Both the position numbers and the translations under genes were made by a program. From positions 55,818,397 to 55,882,396 of the forward strand of contig NC_044282.2 of NCBI RefSeq assembly GCF_004027225.2: a stretch of DNA of 64,000 nt, in the 5' to 3' direction. The notes under the pieces are model-generated. The model ran no database searches and was not told where the DNA came from. It saw only the letters and a list, made by a program, of their open reading frames with translations. Each line of letters starts with the position of its first letter. Position 1 is the stretch's first letter. Source of the stretch: Strigops habroptila. Taxonomy: Eukaryota; Chordata; Aves; Psittaciformes; Psittacidae. This document shows positions 25,960 to 36,616 of the stretch, one piece after another.

Positions 25960-26610
25960 CATGGATGTAGGAATGTAAAACATTTTCCAGGTGAGGCCTC
26001 ACAGCTGTGTTGGCCAGTATTGCATTACTTACTGGGTGTACTTTGCCAATGTACTCACAGACTGCTTTGTTCTTTTTGTAAGCACATCACATTTTTTATT
26101 CATAGTCATCTTGTAGTCAATTAACACATGCAAGCTTTTGTCATCCATGGTTGTTTCCAGCTAATGAATATCCAGTTTATAACAGAAATTCCTTCTATTA
26201 ATCCTGGAATATATCACTATACCCTTCACATTAGTTCATTTCAATCCTTTTTTTTTTTTTTTAATTCTAGATGCTAAGGTCATCAAATTACAGGTGTGAT
26301 ATCCTTATCCTCTATTGAAAATACTACTGACTTCATGCCATACACAGATTTTATTGGCATATCTCATCAGATCATTAATGAAACTTTTAGATTAGCCTGA
26401 AGATCAATCGTGAGAAAATCCACTAGTAAATTTCTTCCTTTTTTTTTGTATATTACTATAATCGTTTACTATCTTCCTTCCAGCTAATTCCTTAACCATC
26501 TTATATATCTTCTATTAATCCCTATTCTCTGATGTTGAACAAATAATTTCCCCTGTGGCATGATTTCAAGTAGTGTACTGTATTACAGGCATTTTAAATA
26601 TTCTTCATGT
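25960..26610 (-). mobile_element. Ancient CR1/L3-like LINE relic
   Basis: Scattered matches to old amniote CR1/L3 LINEs in reverse orientation: CCAGGTGAGGCCTCACAGCT, CATCAGATCATTAATGAAAC, AATTCCTTAACCATCTTATA and CAAATAATTTCCCCTGTGG. Recognised by resemblance only. It lies in intron 1 of WDCP copy 2. Confidence 0.55.
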
Positions 26611-27485
26611 CCTTTGTGTCAATAATCTGTTCTTCTATAAAGGAAAGGTATCCAGTTAGTCACTCACAGCTCTGCACTGTAAGATGAATAGTGCTGTGGT
26701 TGGCCAGAACTCTGTTTTCATTTTCTTAAACCCTTGATTTCAGTTCTTTGTGTTGTGCTTCAGTGGTGATGTCAGTTTTGGTACCTTAGTACCCATTAGT
26801 CAGCTTGCTTTTGCCTTGCCCTCACATTCCTTGTGCAGGATGAGGAAAATCTAGTAAACAAAATAGACATGGGATTCTGGTCCAGGGGACAATGGAAAGA
26901 ATGTTAGATGGCTAAATGAGGCGGAATGAGAACCATGATTTTTGACATTCAAAGTACTGTGTTTTATTATGCCTTGTACAGCATTGCCATGGGTAGTATT
27001 AATTAGGTTTGGCAGCCTGCAGTGCTCCCCATTTCCTGTCATGATTTCCAATGTTGCTGTGATTCCTTATTGATTTTTGCTGGATCCTGATGTTATTTTG
27101 GTGGAGTTCTTAGTATCTAAGCTTGTCCTTATGCGGGACATTCCAGTTGCAACCCTAACTAAGATGTCAGAGAAGCATAAGCCTGTAAAACATTTACATT
27201 GAAAGAGATCTGATGTGCTCATGGGTGCTTAAATCCCAGTGCAGTTTGCATTTATGCACGTCGGCATTTCAGGTGATATGCTAGGATTTCTCTACGCTTG
27301 GCTCCCTGTTGATAGTTCTGCAACTACTGTTTCAGGTCAATTGTTATCTAAGATATACCCTTTGTCCTCAAGCTTGTGCTTTCATGATGATTATGTTTTC
27401 AGTGTGGGTTTGGTTTTTTTTTTTCAACTCAGGTATTTACTTTCTTTGTATAGTACGAAAACTTGGATTCATTTTCGACATTACA

Positions 27486-28120
27486 TGTGCAATGTGCGCT
27501 TGCAGCCCAGAAAGACAACTGTATCCTGGGCTGCACCAAAAGAAGTGTGACCAGCAGGTCAAGGGAGGTGATTCTCTGCCTCTACTTTGCTCTGGTGAGA
27601 CCCCACCTGCAGTACTGCATCCATCTCTGGGGGCCCCAACATAAGAAGGAAGTGGACATGTTGGAGCAAGTCCACAGGAAGCCACAAAGATGCTCAGAGG
27701 ACTGCAGCACCTCTGCTATGGAGACAGGCTGAGAGATTTGGGCTTGTTCAGTCTGGAGAAGAGAAGGCTCCAGGGAGACCTTAGAGCAGCTTCCAGTGCC
27801 TGAAGGGACTGATAAGAAATCCGGAGAGGGACTTTTTGTAAGGACGTGGAGTGACAGGACAACAGAGAATGGCTTTAAACTGAAAGACGGTAAATTTAGA
27901 TTAGATATTAGGAATAAGTTCTTTCCTGAAAGGGTGGTGAGGCACTGGCACAGGTTGCCCAGAGAAGCTGTGGCTGCCCCATCCCTGGCAGTGTTCAAGG
28001 CCAGGTTGGACGGGGCTTGAGCAACCTGGTCTGGTGGAAGGTGTCCCTGCCCATGGCAGGAGGGTTGGAACTAGATGATACTGAAGGTCCCTTCCAACCC
28101 AAACCACTTTGTGATACTGT
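27486..28120 (+). mobile_element. CR1 LINE fragment, 3' half
   Basis: Plus-strand CR1 starting in the end of ORF2 (QCALAAQKDNCILGC) and running to the tail (CCCAAACCACTTTGTGATAC). It lies in intron 1 of WDCP copy 2, antisense to it. Confidence 0.92.
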
Positions 28121-31100
28121 TCTTTGATATTCCTTTTCTTTTGCATCTATATATCCAACAAAGAAATAATCTGCTCTAACAAAAGGTATTGTGTCTCCTG
28201 TACAAAGCCCGCTTGTCTGCTATTGATCACTCTCAGAACATTGTTATCAGAATTTGTTCTTAACAAATTCCTCAACCTTTGCTCAAAATGTTACCTCTGC
28301 ATTAATCACACCTTCTCTTGACTACTGCAGGACTTTCTTTTACAGTGATCCTAAATCTCTTCCTTCTAACTTTAGGACGGCTGACCAGTTTCTTACTCCA
28401 GGGAGCAGTCATACCGCCTTTCACTTCCATCATTTTCATGACTTGCTTTCTATTGCTCAACCCAAGTCAAAATTGCCCCTTAGATTTCAGAAAGGTTCAT
28501 GGTCTTATTACAGTGGATCATTGCAGCCTACTGTGCCACCCTTATTCCTTCCTTCTTTATTTCATGTATTTCTATCAGAAGAACATTATTGCCATATGTT
28601 TGGATCCTTCCTATTTATCTCGCAGCTCTGTGCAGAAAAATTGTTTCTTTTATAGCTGACCTTGGCAATAAAGCTTCCCATAGTAAATTGTATGAAGATG
28701 CTATAAAAGTATAAATTGACTTGTATACAATTATTGGTGAGTGCTAAGAAAAAGAAATCATTGTGACTAATTGCTGAAAAGATAGTTATTTCCTGTTTAA
28801 TTATGCAATATATGCTCTCAGTGATATACACTTTTGACATAATACTGTTTGTGAGCAAAATGTGGGAGTTTTAAGATATTCTTCAGATTAAGATGAATCT
28901 TATTCGTCCTGGAGAGTTTGCCTAAATGCCATTAATTTCAAATCCAGATTGGCTTTATTTCCACTGTAATTAGCTTTTGAATGAGACTAGTTTAAATATT
29001 CTGCAGCTGTTTCTTTTCTGGGCGAAAAGGATGATAAAAGTATCTTTCTGCAAAATGAAACAGAAACAAATCTGTGACAGATCCTCATCTCTTCTTTGTT
29101 TTGGGGCTTTTTTTTCTTTCTAAATAATATCCTCTTACTGCATTTGTCTGTCTGCCCTCCCACACTATCCTGAATCACAAGTCTGTATGTGGTGAAAGAG
29201 CAATAATATTTGCTTTTCAGGGTTGAATGATCAAGTCACCTCTTGTGGTTGAATGCTATTACACAAGTGATAGTGCAGTGACATTTCCAATATGTGAGTG
29301 ATCATGTTTTTCTTTTATAGCTATGGGCTACAAATTCTGGTAGTGCTGCATGGACGTGGCTTCAAAGGAGTTATAGGTAGACTCGCAGTAACAGAATAAA
29401 CAAAGGTTTTGAGGACTATTTAGTAAGCAGACATTATGAATTCTTAAGTAATACACATTCTGCTTTATATTACGCTTTTCTAAGCAGAACTGGAAACATA
29501 CATAAACACATCAATAATGCGTCTACACAACAGTGTTCATAATTGCTTGTTAATTATTACTACATTTTTATCTATTATGTTTTAAGCTTCCCTTTTATGT
29601 TTTTAATGCATAAATATGGTTATGCAGTAGTGATCATTATATTTTATAGCACAATAGATTCCTCAATCAAGATTGAGCCTCTGCCGTGCTGGGGATTATA
29701 TAAACACTCAGGAAGACATGCACTTGGCACAAAAAACAGAAAGATAATGGCCATATTATTGACTGGACTGCAGTGTTCCTAAAGCTTAGAATGTTTTCCA
29801 CAGGCTGATATTTCTATCATAAGGCAATAAAGCTATTTCCTGACTTTTTGCACTGTGAACGTACAGCCTGGCTGGAACCCACAGCCCAGCTGGTCTCTGA
29901 GCTCACAGAGCACTAATCAAGTCCTGAAGGAGGAGCAAGGTTCAGATGTCTGAATCCAAACTAATCAAAACAACTATTTTCTGAGAAAATTATTAGCTGC
30001 CTATGAAGCAAATGTTTCCGTGTCTGTCTGGAGGCCTTTTTGCCATCAGTCTATTTTTCACTGTTTTTTGGCATCATGCTGTGATCCTGTTAGATTTCAG
30101 AAGAGGGGCTGAGCTATGCAAGGCATTAGTTGAGACATACAGAGAAAAGCTGTGTGCGTCGGAAAGACATTAAGTGGCTCTTTTTCTGTGTCACTATAAT
30201 GTGGTCCTAGCAGTGTTTCCTGCTGGTCCAATGTGAAACTAACCTGTTCAGATAAATAAGAGTCTTCCTTTCTAAATGTAGTTAGTCTAGCAGTATTTTA
30301 GAAGCACTAAGTATTTTTTTTTTCTTCAAAGGAAAAAAAACAGGATAATGAACTCTTACTGCTTGTGCAAGCAAATGTGCACAGTGACTTCAGATCTTAG
30401 ATTAATGTTACGTGTCAAAACCAAAACTTCTCTTTGGAAAGGTTAATCCAATCAAATCCAAGAGATAGGGCTGCTTGCTAAATAAATAAGTTAATTTATG
30501 TTAAGATATCAGAATTAATTCGAACATGCTGGAGAACAGAAGGGCTTGCTTCTTGGCAAATAAAATCCTAGATTATTTAAAATAGACGTTGCTTTTTTCA
30601 CCAGTTTTGTATAATGTATTCAAGTTAAATTATTGACTATAACAGATCAAAAGCTTTGCTTTTATTCAGAGTAGCTAACATAGTAGAATCTGCTTAAAAA
30701 CCAAGTAAACACTTGCTAAAAAGTAATGAATATGATGAATTGAGTCACCATTCCCTTAATGAGTGTTTAAGGAGGAGTACTTAGATGTCTGTATGGATTC
30801 CTTTAAAGTAAAAGGAAGTCAAATTGTCAAGTTTGTTTGAGAAGTACATTCTTCAGCATCATCACAATGTAATGTATTGCTTTGACATAGTGCTGCTTAT
30901 GTTGCAGTAGATAAGAATGCATTTATAATTGGCATCGACATCCTGAAAGCTTTAGCAACAATAACACCAGCCTCAGCATGACCAAAAATATTATCAATAT
31001 AATGTTAGTATTACTGCAAATAATACTAGGAATAATAACCAGAAATAATTACCCAACCTACATTCCTTAGTTGAAATTCTTACTGAAGCCAGTAGGAATT

Positions 31101-31807
31101 TTGCCAAAACAAAGGTGGGATAGGAACATGGTGATTTGACATTCACCTATTTATTTAATTAAATGATAATTACATATTGACAGATTCTTTTTTTCCCCAG
31201 AAAGTCTGAAGCGGTAATATGCTTTACAAATTGAGCATGTCCAACACTGTGAAGATTAGTGGTGAGAAATTAAAGTAGAAATACGCCAACTTCATGTCAT
31301 GCCCATGTAAATTTCCATAAACGAAGATTCAATACTACATTTCAGTCTTCATGAGAGTCTAGTTATCTCCAGACTTTGGATTTGAGCTCAGGTTTGCATG
31401 TATTATGTTTCTGGTGGACTACTGTACTGCTCTACTTATAGGCTCATCTCTACACTAAACAAACGTATAAACTTTCTGTACATTAACAACTGTTTGGCTC
31501 TGTTCTCTCTCTTTGATAGGTGCACACAAAATCAGCTAGCATCCAAGGCAGTTGTGCATAATCAAGCAAGAACAAACATAACTCTCCCATGTGAAGTATA
31601 CTCTTAAGTTACCCACATCATCCTGAGTTATTGTTTCAATGACACATCATAATACCATTTTAGATTAAGCTTGATGCCGAACTCAGGTTACATTTCTCAT
31701 GGGTTGATAAAAATTAAACTGCATCCTCTTGATTTAAAGCTAAATAAATACAAGATTGTTCTAAAATTGTGCCCATCACAATTTATTTAAGCTGACAAAA
31801 AAGTTAC

Positions 31808-33727
31808 CTGGTAAGTGATGTGAACGACAGGTGGTTCCTGTGAACACGGATAGGTTAAAGATATCCTCCTCCCATTTTTAGCAAGGTCTTTTATTTCAGA
31901 AAGACTCAGTTGTAGCTCACTGAAGCTGCCACAAAGTCTGTCTAAATTTCTAGATATATGACTCATTCCTCTTTCACTTGAAAAATTGTTGTTTTTAGGA
32001 GAACTTGATGTTTCTTGGATCACATTCAACTGCACTTTAGGGGAAGTTGGTCTGCTGGAAAGCCTGGTAGGTGTTCCAAAACCAAGAAGAGACACTGAAC
32101 GATTGGTAGGTTCAGCATCCAATGTTTCCAAGGCCACCGAGGGGTCACTTGGGAGCCTTTTTTCATCCAGGTCACTCACACTTGATGAAGAGCCCTGCTC
32201 ATAGCTAGGGTTCTTTATTTCTTCAATGAGTCTTCTCCTGCCACTAGGAGATTGAATAACTGTACTTCTTGGTACTAACAGCTCCCTGCTTTGAGGTTGG
32301 TCTTCTGTAGCAAGATTTTCAAAGAACTTTCTTTTTCCAGGAATATTAACAGAGGATTCAAAGTTATAGAATATATTCTGTTTAGTCTCTGGCAATGCTG
32401 AAGAATCTTCTTCCAGCATCAGTTCTTTGATCATCAGACGCATTACATACCTGTCTGAACTTGAAGATGGAATGAGACTAGGCTCAGGGAACTTCTGCTT
32501 GCCAATCAGAATCAATAGGAGTTTGTCTGTCAAAAAGCATAGGCCCTTTGGTCTTTCATTTTTTTCCAGCTGGATTTGTTGAACATGAGGCATACAGGAA
32601 GAGGTTACTGAATACACTAAAACAATGTTAGACGTATTAGAGGCCACTGCCACAATCTGAGCTCTCAAGTCAAAGGCCATTATATCAGGAACCAGAATAC
32701 CTGGGATGGTGACTTTTCTGGTGGTGGTTACCTTCCTCTCAAAAGTCACCAAGATCAAGTGAGAAGAATCTTGAGCATTTGTCATTGCAGAGTCTTTGCA
32801 TTTCAGAGTGATGAAAGGACCGGGATCAGACCGACGGTGGTTTGCAAGGATATGGGTTAAATCCACAGGACCTGACGAAGAAGAAGCAACTGAATCAACA
32901 CCTGATCGATCTGAATCTGTGGACTTTCTTCGCAGGTCCATGGAGTATTCCTCATCACCAAGCACCAGAGCAGACTGTGAGATTAAAGAACCAGTTTCTG
33001 TACCAGGTGTCATATCAAATGCAATGCCTGCATTCAAACCACAGATATTATCTAAAGGAAGCTCAGTAGCTACAGCAATTTGGAAATCCAGTGTGGCTTC
33101 TATAGCACAGATATAACCTCCCACATCAAAGACAGGGCAAAAGGAGCAGGTATTTAGAGTTTTCTGAGCATCATCCCATATGTAGGAATGCAGGGCACTG
33201 CCTATAGCAACTACTAAACGATTACCATCCTTAGTCCAGCAAGCACAGTGGATAAGCCCACTGCTTTTAATATCTGCCTTAACTCTAGTATTGTCAGTAC
33301 GAACAGCATGCAAGACTGAAGCATCTCTTTTTGTAAGCACAGCCAAGACCTCCTTCTTTGGATGCCAGACACAGCCCTGAGAAAGCAGTGGAAATGGCTC
33401 ACCAACTTCACAAGTCTGAGAAATCAAGGGTTTGTTCTTCTCTGCAGTGCTGTAGCCCAGCTGCCAGACACTAACATGCTTTTTATGCTGAACAGCAAGC
33501 AGAGCTGGGGTGTCCGTAGAGCAACATGGGCCCCAGTAAAGCCCATGAACGTGTTCGAATTGGCCAACAACGCTCGAGTCTCCAAACTTTAGCTCTCTGT
33601 TATGATAGTATAAAGCAGTCAGTATCACTTGCTTCCCATCTGTCCAGGCAATTCCATGCACGGGGTGGATGGCCTGATACAAAGCATTGAGGCCAGTTCT
33701 CAGCAGCTTTGCCTTTCCCAGCTCCAT
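31808..33727 (-). CDS. WDCP: WDCP copy 2, large N-terminal coding exon
   Basis: This exon encodes residues 1-640 of a second complete WDCP protein. The order is the same as in copy 1: an [12 protein letters not shown] start, WD-like blocks ([27 protein letters not shown]), the [12 protein letters not shown] and [13 protein letters not shown] core, a long Ser-rich linker and a coiled coil at about residues 584-616. The exon ends in YQ with a GTAAC donor in phase 0, at the same place as copy 1. The frame stays open for 12 codons upstream of the ATG, but the apparent earlier start at 33763 is TTG, so the ATG at 33727 (A at -3, G at +4) is chosen. The next exon found in phase is 22315-22435. The gene is divergent from FKBP1B, as in human, which makes this the positional orthologue of mammalian WDCP. 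Confidence 0.95.
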
Positions 33728-36581
33728 ACTTTTAAACCTTCTGTCTACTGGTGGTTGTTCCAAAGTAGAGGATCCATGGAATTCACTTGCAGATCACGAC
33801 GAGGAAATTTTTTCATCTCCTTCCCTTCCTTTCCAGAATCAAGCTGTTTTTTCTGCTGATAATCCAAGAGCCTACACTGTGAACTCCTTCCCAGTAAGCC
33901 TGCAGCTGGTCTTCTAAGTATAAATCTATGTCAAAGCTGCTTTTGCTATGTCTTTTCCTGGGAGGAGTTATCATCTTCATGTGATGGCTAACAGGTTTAA
34001 CCAATTACTGTACCTTTTCGTAGAAGCCTATTTTTAACTCTTCACTGCTGGAAGTATATTTAAAAATAACATTCTAATACCTTGACCTTCAGTGAATGAA
34101 GGTCTTTGGTGAAGGCTGGAGAGAGATCATACGCTGTTAAGCCCAAGTATTAAGCTATAACCTGAAATAATGACCTGACACTTCTTTCAGCCAGCCTTTG
34201 AAGGATAAAAGAAGATTTAAACATACCTGAGAACTGTACAAGACAGATTGCAATCTCTGATGGACAGCATCTTTCAAAGATACAAGATCCTAAGTGCTTA
34301 TGAAAGTAGAAAAGGGAAATCATGCTCTGTTCTGTTAACAGTAACAAAAAATGGAGGAAAGTGAAATTTAAAGAAAAGCAAAATAGGCTAAAAGCAAAGA
34401 CAGTTGACTAGTGCTCATTTTACTGGGACAGATTTCCTAGCTACAAATGCATATTGATTTCTTTTTTGGTGTTCCCAGCCACCTCTACTGAGGACCGTTC
34501 CCTCATCGTACAGCCAAAATGCAAAGAGAGAGCCAACATTCTCCTGTTTCCCTAAACTCTGCAGTTTCTACAATATGTAGCATAACATTATGCAAGGATC
34601 CTTGAGCTGACAAAGACCCAACCAGTAAACTCATATAACACAGTGGGGCTGTGCAAGGATATGTCACTTCGGTTTGGCTGTATTGTTTCAGGACAAGAGC
34701 TGGTTCAACTCGGGTGTCTCCATTCCTCCCTCCTCAGCATATCCTTTTCTGGGGTTAGTTTGGACGGAGCTCACATATCACTGAACAGAAATTGTTATGG
34801 TGAAATTCATTACTTAAATATAAGCAATCATTACTATTTTCATTGCCCTAGGATATCTGAGATAGCCACTCTGGGCTGGCAGATATAGCATAGGACTTAC
34901 TGAAGAGTAGTGCCATTCTGGAGTGACAGCTGGCAACAAAGAGATGATCCCTAGATAGTCCGTAGACAGTGTAAGATGGTATTAGAAGCTTATATACAGG
35001 TAACTGAATCCCATCCTCAGCATCTCTTCATCGTTCTTGTTTTGCCAGCATCTTCTTTCTGCTTTGATGGAACTTTTGTAACTTGCTGTTTGCATTAAAA
35101 AAATAATGTGAATAACTTAGACCTGGGCAGAGGTTTACAAATTATCAATATAATCACTATGGTTAAAGATGTATGACTTAACTATGCACATTCTGCATCT
35201 TTGGCTGATTTATACTCTATATTTTTTTATAGTACTGTGTGGGAAAAACGTGTTGAAGTCAATTGGACCTCTGTTGTAAGAATTTTTTTAGTATCCTTTT
35301 CCCAGGTGTGTTTACTGAGGATGGTGAGTACCACTAAAGAACTCCCAAATTTATGTAAAGTAATCGTATCATATTCCCATTCACAGCTACTTGGTTTTTA
35401 TAGATTAATTCATGACAATTACATTCAAAATCAAGACTTATTTTTTTATATTCATCAAGGACAAGCCAGTAGTGATGACTGGAATAGGTAAAAATTAAAA
35501 ATTTAAATACACAGGTTAGAAGATCCCTTTTTATGCAAGACTCCTAAGTTTTGGGCCCCATCTGTGCTTGCAGTGAAACCATGTTTTTTAATGCTTTTAC
35601 CTTACCCACTGCTGACAAAGATGCCCAGGCCACACTTAAGATGCCACACATACCTGTTTCACTAGGAGCTCTGACTATTCTGTACTTCCTCAAAGTCATA
35701 GCAGGTTTATTGTGTCATATATTACTGGTAGCTATTTACCCATAGTAGTTATAATGAATACATTACATTAAAATACAATCCCAGCAGCTCCACAAATTTG
35801 CAGAGTCTGTAGAAGATATTTTTGGTTTCCTTTAAAATAATGGTGCTTTGCTGCTTTTCTGTCTTCTGGATGTATTTTACTGAAACTGATAAAGCTATTC
35901 TTTAGCACAGCCATCTCATCTACATTCTGCACCACTGCGCTTTAAATATCATAACAAAACTACATTGCAGCTGGATTCTAGCAACCTAAAATGTGTTTTG
36001 GATGCAGAAACGTCTGCCTTAGTAGGATTGAATTGCTCAGAAGATGTTTTGCTAAGGATGATGTGTGTTCTGCCAGCGATGCAGACATCTTGAGATCATG
36101 GACTACTTGTGTGGAAGACTGGATGTTCCTTCCTGTTCTTTTCTTCATTTCATCATCTCTCAGCCTGCATCTGCTCTTCAGCAGTATCTGTGACATTATC
36201 AGAGGGTGATACAAGGCTGAATCTGTGAGATTTGTCAGTACCAGAATCATCCTCAATTTTTGAATTAAGGATGTCTCACAAACACTGAGGTCTTGAAAAA
36301 ATATTTGTAGCAGAGCCACAGTGAGGTTGTCCTCGATCTCTGAAAGCATTAGGAAGTAGGACTTCATCTGATGTACTTGTGTTTATTTCTAGTTAATTCT
36401 CTAAGATACTCAGATATAAAAATGATATCCACAAAGTTTCACTGGCGTGGCAGTGAGGTGGTGAGGTAGCGAGGTTGACGTTCACAGCTGATGGCTGCTT
36501 TGTCCAGTGTTAAGATTTTCTTTGACCCAAACTCTAGCACCTTTAGTTCACCAGGAGAATTCAGAATTCACCTCCCTGAAC

Positions 36582-36616
36582 ATTTCTTCTAGCATATGTA
36601 CATTTCTTCTAGCAAG
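36582..36616. repeat. Short tandem direct repeat
   Basis: ACATTTCTTCTAGCA appears twice with a 20-base period. No function evident. Confidence 0.75.

Larger units (their letters stand above)
22436..31807 (-). other. WDCP copy 2 intron 1
   Basis: About 9.4 kb between the donor GTAAC at 31807 and the acceptor before 22435. It contains a young CR1, an old CR1/L3-like relic, a MIR-like relic and a small direct repeat. The rest is AT-rich with nothing recognised. Confidence 0.85.

Noticed and set aside
33728-33763. A 12-codon upstream extension of the WDCP copy 2 protein
   Set aside because: The supposed first codon is TTG, not ATG, and the family starts at MELG.
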